Assembly: GCF_003323745.1 (NCBI RefSeq)
Contig: NZ_QOIL01000018.1
Location: forward strand, 1 to 64,000
Direction of reading: 5' to 3'
DNA from: Sphaerisporangium album
GTDB lineage: Bacteria; Actinomycetota; Actinomycetes; Streptosporangiales; Streptosporangiaceae
DNA length: 64,000 nucleotides
Position numbers and translations under genes: made by a program. This document shows positions 44,192 through 52,615 of the stretch, piece after piece. The notes beneath the pieces were generated by a model that was not told where the DNA came from, did no database searches, and worked only from the letters and a program-made list of their open reading frames with translations. The stretch's first letter is position 1. The number at the start of each line of letters is the position of its first letter.

Positions 44192-46042
44192 TCAGCTCAG
44201 GGGTCTGAAGTAGGTCCCCGGGCGCTCGCTGCCCATCACGCCGCCGACGCACCGGTAGACGCGCACCCCCTCCTTGAAAGCCTCCGGGCTCGGGGGCAGC
44301 GCCGAGACCATCCACTTGGAGGGGGAGATCTCCCTGGCGACGCCCTGCCTCGACTTCAGCAGCACCTGCATCGAGCAGAGCTTCTTCACCACGGGGTGCG
44401 CCTCGAGGTCCTGCAGGTCGTAGGTGATCCCGTCCACGGGCATCGGCGCCACGGCGAAGGTCTCCCACGAGTGGGCCTCCTCGCAGCCGCGCCGCTTGAC
44501 CGTCACCGACCCCGCGATGGAGACGATGCCGCCCCAGCACTCGGCCTCCTGACTGCAGGCGGCCCGCGCCGCGGCCACCGACGCCGCGGGGCAGTTGGCC
44601 GTGACGGTCGCAACGGCCCCGGCGGTCGGCTCCAGGCCGCCGGACGGCAGGCCCGTGCCCACGCCCGCCCCCGTCGCCGGTGGAGCGCTCGCCGGCATGG
44701 TCGTGGCGGCGTCGGGCGTCGCGCCCTCGTGGAGGGCGAGGGCCGTCCCGATCGTCAGCAGCAGGGCGAACACCCCGGCGACCGCGACGTACGCGCCGGT
44801 GTGCGCGTTCTGCTTCGGCGTGTGCGGGGGGAGGGTACTGGACACGGCACGTGCGCTCGGCCCGGTGACGGCCTCCCGGGGGGACGGGCGCCCGCCTCGG
44901 TCAGGGCCGTCCCCGTGCCGCCGGGACGGCCCGGTGGGAGCCGAATGCCGGGAATGGGCCGGGGGCGCGGACGGCGCGCTCCGCGCGGCGGGGCGGGAGT
45001 ACTGCGGCGGGCGCTCGTACGGCCCGGAGTGGCCGGGCGCGCTCGCGTGGGGGAGCGGCGCCGAATGTCCGTGGGGGGCCGGATGCGACAGCGGTCCCGA
45101 GTGCCCGGGGTGGCCCGGCTGGGCGGCCGGACCGGGGTGGCTCGGCTGGGCCACCTGATATGCCACCGACGGACCGCCCGATCCGGATCGCCCGGAGTGC
45201 CCCGGCCGTCCCGGCAGCACGGCCGCGGGGATCGCCGCGAGGGCGTCCCGCAGGTCGGCGGCGGACGGGATGCGCTCGCGGGGGTCGGCCGCCATGCCCG
45301 CGCGGAGCACGGCGGTCAGCTCCGGCGCCACCCCGGGGATCTCCGGGACCGGCCGCCGGTGCAACGCCATGATCATCGCGACGTTGACCACGCCGCTCTC
45401 GGGGAAACGCGGCGGACGCCCGCTGAGCAGCGCGTACAACGTCGCCGACAGCGAGTAGACGTCGCCCGCCGGGCTCGGCTCGGCGAGCTCGAACGCCTCC
45501 GGAGGGCCGAACGCCGGGGTCAGCGACTCGCGGGTCACCGACATCTCGCCCTCGGTGTGAGCGGTCGCGGCCAGCCCGAAGTCCGACAGCGCCACCATCC
45601 CGTACCCGTTCACCAGGATGTTGGCCGGTTTCACGTCACGGTGCAGCACGCCCGCCGTGTGGGCCGCCGCCAGCGCGTCGGCGATGCGCACCCCGATGTC
45701 GCGCACCTCGGCGGGGCTCAGCGGGCCCTGCTCGCGCAGCCGGTCCGACAGCGAACCGCCCGGGCACAGCTCCAGCACCATGTACGGACGCCCGTCGCCG
45801 AGCACCCCGGCGTCGTACACGTCCGCCACGTGCGGGTGGCCCGACAGCGCCCCGGCCGAGCTGACCTCGCGCATGAAGCGCCGCCGGTCGCGCTCGGAGA
45901 CCAGCACGCGGTTGTCGACCTTGAGAGCGACCTCGCGGCGTACGGCGAGCTGCCGCGCGCGGTACACCACGCCGAACCCGCCCTGACCGAGGATTCCGAG
46001 CACCTCGTACCCCGGCACCTCGGGCGCCCCAGGCTCGCCCAC
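44192..46042 (-). CDS. Transmembrane Ser/Thr protein kinase (PknB-like) with Cys-rich outer domain
   Basis: The protein has 616 residues. The kinase domain (10-~270) has 'LGQGGFGVVYRARQ' (P-loop), Lys in 'VALKVD', 'HRDVKPANILV', 'LSDFGLAA' in place of DFG-containing loop, and 'DVYSLSATLYALLSG'. A ~130-residue linker is rich in His, Ser, Gly and Pro with recurring 'HSGP'/'GHSG' units. One TM helix follows ('YVAVAGVFALLLTIGTALAL'). The outside domain has cysteines in 'CSQEAECWGG', 'RRGCEEAHSWETF' and 'KLCSMQ' and resembles septum-formation-type domains. It probably senses an envelope cue. ATG 46042 has GAGGGAGG before it. Confidence 0.93.
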   Translation of the reverse strand: MGEPGAPEVPGYEVLGILGQGGFGVVYRARQLAVRREVALKVDNRVLVSERDRRRFMREVSSAGALSGHPHVADVYDAGVLGDGRPYMVLELCPGGSLSDRLREQGPLSPAEVRDIGVRIADALAAAHTAGVLHRDVKPANILVNGYGMVALSDFGLAATAHTEGEMSVTRESLTPAFGPPEAFELAEPSPAGDVYSLSATLYALLSGRPPRFPESGVVNVAMIMALHRRPVPEIPGVAPELTAVLRAGMAADPRERIPSAADLRDALAAIPAAVLPGRPGHSGRSGSGGPSVAYQVAQPSHPGPAAQPGHPGHSGPLSHPAPHGHSAPLPHASAPGHSGPYERPPQYSRPAARSAPSAPPAHSRHSAPTGPSRRHGDGPDRGGRPSPREAVTGPSARAVSSTLPPHTPKQNAHTGAYVAVAGVFALLLTIGTALALHEGATPDAATTMPASAPPATGAGVGTGLPSGGLEPTAGAVATVTANCPAASVAAARAACSQEAECWGGIVSIAGSVTVKRRGCEEAHSWETFAVAPMPVDGITYDLQDLEAHPVVKKLCSMQVLLKSRQGVAREISPSKWMVSALPPSPEAFKEGVRVYRCVGGVMGSERPGTYFRPLS

Positions 46043-46285
46043 CCGCCACCTCCCTCACGGCCCGCGAGCGGCACCCTATCGGAAGGTTCTCGCTCATATT
46101 TCCGTATAGATCACACTCACCCGGTGCCGATACGGCGGGGAGGGAGGAAAAGCCCTGCTCACCACCGGGCGCGGCGCGTGGGAACGCGAGCGCCCGGCGA
46201 TCCGACGGGGACCGCCGGGCGGGCGTGCCGCGCGGGGTGTGCCGGCCGGGCGGCCACGGGTGACGGGCCGCCGGAGGACGGGCGG

Positions 46286-47893
46286 TCAGTGGGAGCCGGT
46301 GAGCTGGATGTCGTGGACGCGGGGGTCGCCCTCGTCGGCGAAGTAGTCGGAGGGGCGGGTGGCGTCGGCGCCCTCGGCGAGCTTGGCGGCGCGGGCGATC
46401 AGCGTGCCGACGAGGGCCACCACCAGGTTCACGGCCAGGGCCAGGAAGCCGGCGTAGATCGTCATCTTGGTGTCCAGGCCCAGCTTCGCCAGCGGGAACG
46501 CCGACCCGCCGAAGTGGGCGTGGTCGGTGGCGGGGTTGGCGATGTTGTAGAGCATCAGCATGCCGGCGGCCATGCCCGCCGTCCAGCCGGCGATCAGCCC
46601 GCCCCGGTGCAACCAGCGGGTGTAGAGGCCGAGCCCGACCGAGGGCAGCGTCTGCAGGATGATCACGCCGCCGATGAGCTGGAGGTCGATGGAGAACTGC
46701 GGGTCGATCAGCAGGATGACCAGAACCGCGCCGATCTTCACGACCAGCGAGGCGATCTTGCTGACCGCCGCCTCCTGGGCGTTGGTGGCGTCCCGCCTGA
46801 TGTACTCCTTGTAGATGTTGCGCGTGAACAGGTTGGCCGCCGCGATCGACATGATGGCCGCGGGCACCAGCGCGCCGATGCCGATGGCGGCGTAGGCGAC
46901 TCCGGTGAACCAGTCGGGGAACATCGCGTCGAAAAGCTGGGGCACCACGGTGTTGGGGTCGGCCTTGCCGCCCGCGGTGATCGGCTTGACCCCGGCCGCG
47001 ATCGCCATGTAGCCGAGCAGCGCGATGAGGCCGAGCAGGAGGCTGTAGGCGGGCAGCGCGGACATGTTCCGCTTGATCACGCCCCGGTTGCGCGCCGCGA
47101 GCACGCCGGTGACGCTGTGCGGGTACAGGAACAGCGCCATCGCCGAGCCGAGCGCCAGCGTGACGTACTGGAGCTGGTTGTTGGCGTTGAGCAGGTAGCC
47201 GTCACCGGGCGCGGGGGTGGCCTCGAACTTCGCCCGGGCCGCGTCGAAGATCGAGCCCATGCCGCCGAGCCGCGTCGGGATGTAGATCACCGCCACGAGG
47301 ATCACGATGTAGATGAGCGTGTCCTTGACGAAGGCGATCAGCGCCGGGGCGCGCAGGCCCGACTGGTAGGTGTAGGCGGCGAGGATCGCGAACGCGATGA
47401 TCAGCGGCAGCTCGCCGCTGACGCCCATCGACTTCAGCACCGCCTCGATGCCGACGAGCTGGAGGGCGATGTAGGGCATCGTGGCGACCAGCCCGGTGAT
47501 CGCGATCAGCAGGGCCAGCGTCGGGGAGCCGAACCGGGCGCGGACGAAGTCGGCGGGGGTCACCAGGCCGTGCACGTGGGACACCGACCACAGCCGGATC
47601 ACCACGAGGAAGATCAGCGGGTAGGTGATGATCGTGTAGGGCAGGGCGAAGAACCCGGTCGCGCCGGCGCCGTACAGCAGGGCGGGGACCGCCACGAAGG
47701 TGTAGGCGGTGTAGAGGTCGCCGCCGACGAGGAACCAGGTGATCCACGTGCCGAACTTCCGTCCGCCGAGGCCCCACTCGTCCAGGCTCGCCAGGTCGTC
47801 GGGGCGGCGCCAGCGGGCCGCGACGAACCCCATGCCGCTGACGAGCAGGAACAGGACGGCGAAGACCACGATCTCGGTGAGATGCTCGCTCAT
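46286..47893 (-). CDS. Sodium:solute symporter, monocarboxylate/acetate type
   Basis: This is a 535-residue SSS-family transporter with about 13 helices. 'DEWGLGGRKFGTWITWFLVG' starts the sodium-binding bundle and 'ATMPYIALQLVGIEAVLKSM' is typical of the MctC/ActP branch that takes up acetate, propionate or pyruvate. ATGA overlap with the DUF3311 gene makes the two a unit, the usual arrangement in actinobacteria. The C-terminus 'YFADEGDPRVHDIQLTGSH' is cytosolic. It could also reclaim lactate or pyruvate, but no regulatory link to the sugar island is visible. Confidence 0.93.
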   Translation of the reverse strand: MSEHLTEIVVFAVLFLLVSGMGFVAARWRRPDDLASLDEWGLGGRKFGTWITWFLVGGDLYTAYTFVAVPALLYGAGATGFFALPYTIITYPLIFLVVIRLWSVSHVHGLVTPADFVRARFGSPTLALLIAITGLVATMPYIALQLVGIEAVLKSMGVSGELPLIIAFAILAAYTYQSGLRAPALIAFVKDTLIYIVILVAVIYIPTRLGGMGSIFDAARAKFEATPAPGDGYLLNANNQLQYVTLALGSAMALFLYPHSVTGVLAARNRGVIKRNMSALPAYSLLLGLIALLGYMAIAAGVKPITAGGKADPNTVVPQLFDAMFPDWFTGVAYAAIGIGALVPAAIMSIAAANLFTRNIYKEYIRRDATNAQEAAVSKIASLVVKIGAVLVILLIDPQFSIDLQLIGGVIILQTLPSVGLGLYTRWLHRGGLIAGWTAGMAAGMLMLYNIANPATDHAHFGGSAFPLAKLGLDTKMTIYAGFLALAVNLVVALVGTLIARAAKLAEGADATRPSDYFADEGDPRVHDIQLTGSH

Positions 47894-48120
47894 CGGCCGT
47901 TCCTCCGCTTGCCGACCTGGTACACGATGGTGGTGGAGGCGACGCCGAGGATGATGAAGGCGAGCTGCGCCCAGTAGAACAGCGGGAGCCCGAACAGGCG
48001 GGGCTCGTCCGCGTTGTAGACGGCGGTGATCAGAGGGATCACGATCGGCACGAGCAGCAGCCAGTTCCACGGGCTGCGATCGCTCCTGGCCGGGCGCTGA
48101 TCGCTGGGTGGCGTGGTCAA
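47890..48120 (-). CDS. DUF3311 small membrane subunit of the symporter
   Basis: The product has 76 residues from TTG 48120 preceded by GAGGAGAG; an ATG 30 bases upstream lacks a site. Two helices ('WNWLLLVPIVIPLITAVYNA' and 'LFYWAQLAFIILGVASTTIV') flank 'EPRLFGLPLFYW', the DUF3311 signature. It is translated immediately before the symporter and is believed to assist it. The 329 bases upstream (48121-48449) hold no gene that I can see. Confidence 0.88.
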   Translation of the reverse strand: MTTPPSDQRPARSDRSPWNWLLLVPIVIPLITAVYNADEPRLFGLPLFYWAQLAFIILGVASTTIVYQVGKRRNGR

Positions 48121-48449
48121 CTCACTCTCCTCGCGAAAGGGAGGCGGCACCGGCCTGGCGAGGCCGGTGATCCGGTCGAGCGGAAGCGTAATTTCGCGTG
48201 CGAGGCGAAACCTTCACCGATCTGTGAACGGACTTGTTGGCGCGGTGAACGGGCCCCCGTGCGCGCCCCTCGGCGATCTTCCCAGCTCAGGGGGGTCGTG
48301 AAGGGGAGGCGTGCCCCGGGGGTGGCCTTTCGGCGACGCGGCGGGCCCGGTCGCCGATCGTCGTCGGCGCGGGTCTTGACAAGCGGCCTGACGCGCGCGG
48401 GAACGGCCATGACTTGAGGCGCGGGCGCCCGCGATCCTCGGCGGTGGCC

Positions 48450-50045
48450 TCAGGCCCGGGCGTGGGGGAAGATGATCGCCGAGGGGTGGCCGGGGTCGTG
48501 GAATATCTCCTGGTCGGCGGCGACCGCCGTACGGCCGGTGGCCAGCGGCTCGCCGGTGCCGAGGTTGCGCGCCAGCCGGGGGTAGGCCCCGCTGGCCACC
48601 TGGACCCGCACCCGGTGCCCCCGCAGGAAACGGTGGGCGATCGGCCACAGCTCGACCTCGACGCGGCGCACGTCGTCCTCGCCGGTGGGCGGCGCTCCGG
48701 GGAACAGCCGGCGCACGCCCTCGCACACGTTGTACGACGACCCGTCGGGGTGCACGTCGCAGACGCGGATCACCAGGTCGGTGTAGGGGGTGCTGGAGCG
48801 CAGGTAGACGTCGGCGGTGACCGGGCCGATCAGGTCCAGGTCGTCCCGCAGCACGTCGCCGGTGTAGACGAGGACGTCGGGCCGCGCCTCCAGGCGCCGG
48901 TTGTCGCGGGGCGCGGAGTTGCCGAGCAGGGTGGGGCCGCCGAGGACCGGCGTGGGCCGGGCGGGGTGGTAGCGGTAGCGGTCCGGGAAGGACTCGGCCG
49001 GGGCGCCGGGGCCGAGGCCGAAGCCGGGCTGGAGGTGCCAGCGCCGCCGCGCCATCCCGGGCACGGGCCAGTCGTCGTAGTCGCGCCACATCCCCGCGCC
49101 GGTGACGTACAGCCGCACGGGGCTGGCCCGCAGGCCCGAGGAGTCGCCGAGCAGGTGGGCGCGGAACCATTGCAGCGCGTCCAGGTTGGCGAGCCGCCCG
49201 TGCCGCACGTCGGCGTGGTGCCAGGGCCCGATCGTGAGGTGGGGACGCCGCCCGGCCGCGCGCATGGCGGCGTAGTCCTTGAGCTGCCAGGGCAGGAAGA
49301 CGTCGTACCAGCCGCCGGTCATGGTGACGGCCGCCTCGACCTCGCCGACGGTGGCCGAGAAGTCCCTCTTCTTCCAGAACGGCACGGCCGGATCGGCGTG
49401 GTGGCTGAGCACCTCCTGGTAGAAGGGCAGCGTGCGCCCGGCGGCCACCTGGTCGAACTCGCCGACGGGACGGCCGGACATCACGGCCCGCTGGGTGCGG
49501 CGCGGGGCGAAGACCGGCGCGGCGCCGCTGAGCGGCCCGGACAGCATGGCGGTCAGCGTGCTCCAGCTCAGCACGGCCTCCAGCGCGAAAGAGCCGCCCA
49601 CGTAGGCGGCGTCACGGAACTGGGAGGCGGTCACCTGTGTCGCCATGGCCCTGAGGTCGGGCCCGGCGAACGGCGCGATGGCCCACTGGGCGTACCCGAG
49701 GTAGCTCGGGCCGTGCATGGCGAAGGTGCCGCCGTACCAGGGCTGGGCGCGCATCCACTCGACGGTCGCGAGCCCGTCGTCCTGCTCGTCCAGCGGGGTG
49801 AGCTCGCCGCCGGACCCGAACCCGCCTCTGCAGCTCTGCAGGATCACCTGGAAGCCCTGCCGGGCGAACGACCTGCCGTAGACCAGGCCGAACAGTCCGC
49901 GCCTGCCGTAGGGGGAGCGGACGAGGATGGTGGGCGGGGCGCTCACGCCGATCGGGATGTACCGGTCGGCCAGCAACATGACGCCGTCCGGCATGGGGAC
50001 CCGCATGTCCCTGTGCACGACGACCCTGTGCGGTAACCGAGTCAT
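48450..50045 (-). CDS. CocE/NonD-family alpha/beta hydrolase (X-Pro dipeptidyl-peptidase-like)
   Basis: This is a 531-residue protein. Early 'MRVPMPDGVMLLADRYIPIG' is the family N-terminus. The nucleophile elbow is 'MHGPSYLGYAQWAIA' with Ser in GPSYLG. 'MTGGWYDVFLPWQLKDYAAM' provides the Asp and 'LTIGPWHHADVRHG' the catalytic His. The C-terminal jelly roll ('DVLVYTGDVLRDDLDLIGPV', 'LRSSTPYTDLVIRVCDVHPD') is normal. No signal peptide, so it is likely cytosolic and acts on esters, amides or peptides. It is divergent from trpE(G), with palindromes between them. Confidence 0.92.
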   Translation of the reverse strand: MTRLPHRVVVHRDMRVPMPDGVMLLADRYIPIGVSAPPTILVRSPYGRRGLFGLVYGRSFARQGFQVILQSCRGGFGSGGELTPLDEQDDGLATVEWMRAQPWYGGTFAMHGPSYLGYAQWAIAPFAGPDLRAMATQVTASQFRDAAYVGGSFALEAVLSWSTLTAMLSGPLSGAAPVFAPRRTQRAVMSGRPVGEFDQVAAGRTLPFYQEVLSHHADPAVPFWKKRDFSATVGEVEAAVTMTGGWYDVFLPWQLKDYAAMRAAGRRPHLTIGPWHHADVRHGRLANLDALQWFRAHLLGDSSGLRASPVRLYVTGAGMWRDYDDWPVPGMARRRWHLQPGFGLGPGAPAESFPDRYRYHPARPTPVLGGPTLLGNSAPRDNRRLEARPDVLVYTGDVLRDDLDLIGPVTADVYLRSSTPYTDLVIRVCDVHPDGSSYNVCEGVRRLFPGAPPTGEDDVRRVEVELWPIAHRFLRGHRVRVQVASGAYPRLARNLGTGEPLATGRTAVAADQEIFHDPGHPSAIIFPHARA

Positions 50046-50091
50046 GGGCGCTCCTCGCTTGGAGTCATACCCTCGTGGACGTAAGCGGCGC

Positions 50092-50149
50092 GTTACTCAC
50101 TGGTAACATGCTAGTGCTATCGTGCGTCGAGCGCTGTGACGTACGTCAC
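50092..50149. promoter_or_regulatory. Two palindromes between the CocE-like gene and the trp leader
   Basis: GTTAC-N6-GTAAC (50092-50107) and the perfect 14-mer GTGACGTACGTCAC (50136-50149). They lie in the divergent promoter region and look like operators, one for each direction or both for a single TetR/GntR-like protein. The CocE-like start is 46 bases from the first; the trp leader ATG is 81 bases past the second. Confidence 0.5.
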
Positions 50150-50230
50150 TCCGCCCTCCGGGTGCCGCCGCCGCGGGCGTGTCGGGGCGAACAAGTGGCG
50201 CCGCGCACCGGGGGCCGCTAGCATTCCAGC

Positions 50231-50272
50231 ATGCGAAAGACCTCTTCTGCTCAGTGGTGGCGCCCCGCATAG
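50231..50272 (+). CDS. trpL: trp leader peptide with tandem Trp codons
   Basis: A 13-codon frame, MRKTSSAQWWRPA, ends at TAG 50270-50272 and carries two adjacent TGG codons. It lies 100 bases before trpE(G), immediately upstream of a terminator hairpin. Similar short peptides with consecutive Trp residues precede trpE(G) in rhizobia and trp operons of other actinobacteria. Ribosome stalling at TGG TGG (50255-50260) when charged tRNA-Trp is scarce would set the fate of the downstream hairpins. Confidence 0.85.
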   Translation: MRKTSSAQWWRPA

Positions 50273-50325
50273 GCGGCGCGACTTTCGCATACCCACGGAC
50301 GGCCGCCCCGGGAGGCGGCCTTTTT
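50272..50325 (+). terminator. trp attenuator: terminator and competing antiterminator
   Basis: Terminator: GGCCGCC (50301-50307), CCGGGA loop, GGCGGCC (50314-50320), then TTTTT. Antiterminator: GGCGGC (50272-50277) can pair with GCCGCC (50302-50307). Protector: GCGCC (50260-50264) with GGCGC (50275-50279), reinforced by ATGCGAAA (50231-50238) with TTTCGCAT (50283-50290). The Trp codons overlap the protector's 5' arm, which is the logic of classic Trp attenuation. Confidence 0.85.
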
Positions 50326-50371
50326 CGTGCCCGCCCGGGGCCAATCGAAGATCAAGAAGGGCGGGGCAAGG

Positions 50372-52504
50372 GTGGAAACGAGCGCATATACCACCGCCGG
50401 TGGCATCGAGGTCGAGGTGACGACCGCCGACGTACCCGAGTCGGTGCTGGAGGACGTCGTCTCCTCGCTCGGCGAGCGTCGCGGCGGCGTGCTCTCCTCC
50501 GGAATGGAGTACCCCGGCCGCTACAGCCGATGGCACCTCGCCTACGTCGACCCGGTGCTGGAGATCGTCGCCCGCGGCCGCGCCATCTCCGCCCGCGCGC
50601 TCAACGCGCGCGGCCGGGTCGTGATGCCCGCGGTCACCAGCTGCCTGCTGGCCGTGGGCAAGCCCACCACCGAGCCGGCCCCCGACCACGTCGAGGTCCA
50701 CATCGCCGAGACCGGGGAGATCCTCCCCGAAGAGATGCGCAGCCGCCGTCCCACCGTGTTCACCGCGATCCGTGAGGTGATCGCCGCGTTCGCGGGCGAG
50801 GACGAGCACCTCGGCCTGTACGGCGCCTTCGGCTACGACCTGGCGTTCCAGTTCGAGCCGATCCGCCGGCGACTCGAACGCGCGGCCGACCAGCGCGACC
50901 TGGTCCTGCACCTGCCCGACCGCGTCATGGTGATCGACCGCAAGCGCGAGACCAGCTACGAGTACCTCTACGAGTTCACCGTCGACGGCGTCTCCACGCG
51001 CGGCCTCGAACGCGAGGGGGAGACGGTTTCCCTGCCCGTCCCGCCCGCGGAGGTCCCCGCCGACCCGAAGCGCGGCGAGTACGCCGAGGTCGTCGAGGCC
51101 GCCAAGCAGAAGTTCCGGCGCGGCGACCTGTTCGAGGTCGTCCCCGGCCAGGTATTCCACGCCCCCTGCGCCGACCCGGCGGGCTTCTACCGCCACCTGC
51201 GCCAGAGCAACCCCGCGCCCTACGAGTTCCTGTTCAACCTCGGCGAGGGTGAGCACCTCGTCGGCGCCTCGCCCGAGATGTACGTCCGCGTCCAGGGCGA
51301 CCGGGTCGAGACCTGCCCGATCTCCGGCACGATCGCCCGCGGCGCCGACCCCGTGGAGGACGCCGAGGCCATCCGCACCCTGCTCAGCTCCGTCAAGGAG
51401 GAGTCCGAGCTCACCATGTGCACCGACGTCGACCGCAACGACAAGTCGCGGATCTGCGTCCCCGGCTCGGTGCAGGTGATCGGCCGCCGTCAGATCGAGC
51501 TGTACTCGCGCCTCATCCACACCGTCGACCACATCGAAGGACGGCTCCGCCCCGGCTTCGACGCCCTGGACGCCTTCCTCACCCACATGTGGGCCGTCAC
51601 CGTCACGGGCGCCCCCAAGACCTGGGCCATGCAGTTCATCGAGGACCAGGAGGCGACCGCCCGCCGCTGGTACGGCGGCGCCGTCGGCTACCTGGGCTTC
51701 GACGGGTCCATGAACACCGGGCTCACCCTGCGCACCGCGCAGATCAGGGACGGCGTGGCCATCGTCCGGGCGGGCGCCACCCTGCTGTTCGACTCCGACC
51801 CCGCCGCCGAGGAACGCGAGACCGAGCTCAAGGCAAGCGCCCTGCTCGGCGCCCTCGCCGCCGTCGGCCGTCCCCAGGAGCATGCCGTCCCGTCCTCCGC
51901 GCCCGAGCGGCCGGGCGAGGGCGTGAAGGTCCTGCTCGTCGACCACGAGGACTCCTTCGTCAACACCCTCGCCGACTACTTCCGCCAGCACGGCGCCGAC
52001 GTCGTCACGCTCCGCCACGGCTTCCCCCTGTCGATGCTGGAGGAGGTCGACCCGGGCATGGTGGTCCTCTCGCCCGGCCCCGGCTGGCCGTCCGACTTCG
52101 GCTGCTCGGCCCTTCTGGACGCCCTCTACGCGCGCGGGCTGCCCGTCTTCGGCGTCTGCCTCGGGCTCCAGGCGATGGTCGAGCAGGCGGGCGGCAGCCT
52201 CTCGCTGCTGTCCCACCCCGAGCACGGCAAGCGCGGGCAGGTCGCCCGGGTCGGCGGGGGGGCGCTGCTGGACGGGCTGCCGCAGGAGTTCACCGCCGCG
52301 CGCTACCACTCGCTGCACGCCAAACGGCCCGGCGTGAAGGGGTTCACCGTCACGGCCGAGACCCCCGACGGCGCGGTCATGGCCATCGAGGACACCGAGA
52401 ACCGCCGCTTCGGCGTCCAGTTCCACCCCGAGTCCATCCTCACCGTGGAGGGCGGGGCCGGGGCCAGGATCATCGCCAACGTGTTGCGGCTGTGCCGGGG
52501 TTGA
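50372..52504 (+). CDS. trpE: Fused anthranilate synthase TrpE-TrpG
   Basis: The product has about 710 residues from GTG 50372; a GTG at 50327 abuts the terminator and is less likely. The chorismate-binding TrpE part (1-~510) ends with 'AVTVTGAPKTWAMQFIEDQE' and 'GYLGFDGSMNTGLTLRTAQI'. The glutaminase part (~525-710) has 'VLLVDHEDSFVNTLADYFRQ', Cys nucleophile in 'VFGVCLGLQAMVEQ' and His-x-Glu in 'VQFHPESIL'. It makes anthranilate from chorismate and glutamine, the first step to tryptophan. The fusion resembles rhizobial trpE(G). It stands alone, away from other trp genes, under the attenuator just upstream. Confidence 0.95.
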   Translation: METSAYTTAGGIEVEVTTADVPESVLEDVVSSLGERRGGVLSSGMEYPGRYSRWHLAYVDPVLEIVARGRAISARALNARGRVVMPAVTSCLLAVGKPTTEPAPDHVEVHIAETGEILPEEMRSRRPTVFTAIREVIAAFAGEDEHLGLYGAFGYDLAFQFEPIRRRLERAADQRDLVLHLPDRVMVIDRKRETSYEYLYEFTVDGVSTRGLEREGETVSLPVPPAEVPADPKRGEYAEVVEAAKQKFRRGDLFEVVPGQVFHAPCADPAGFYRHLRQSNPAPYEFLFNLGEGEHLVGASPEMYVRVQGDRVETCPISGTIARGADPVEDAEAIRTLLSSVKEESELTMCTDVDRNDKSRICVPGSVQVIGRRQIELYSRLIHTVDHIEGRLRPGFDALDAFLTHMWAVTVTGAPKTWAMQFIEDQEATARRWYGGAVGYLGFDGSMNTGLTLRTAQIRDGVAIVRAGATLLFDSDPAAEERETELKASALLGALAAVGRPQEHAVPSSAPERPGEGVKVLLVDHEDSFVNTLADYFRQHGADVVTLRHGFPLSMLEEVDPGMVVLSPGPGWPSDFGCSALLDALYARGLPVFGVCLGLQAMVEQAGGSLSLLSHPEHGKRGQVARVGGGALLDGLPQEFTAARYHSLHAKRPGVKGFTVTAETPDGAVMAIEDTENRRFGVQFHPESILTVEGGAGARIIANVLRLCRG

Positions 52505-52615
52505 GTAAAGGCGGGGGATGAGAAGCGGCCCGCGGCCGTAGAGTCCACGGGCGCGAGCGGGCGTCCGGCCCGCCCGCGACGTACGACGTACGCCGAGAGC
52601 GGGGTGAGGGGGCCG

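Noticed and set aside
44396-47977. Very long plus-strand open frame across the kinase and symporter genes
   Set aside because: Antisense shadow spanning two unrelated well-supported genes; the translation is low-complexity His/Arg/Gly/Asp-rich.
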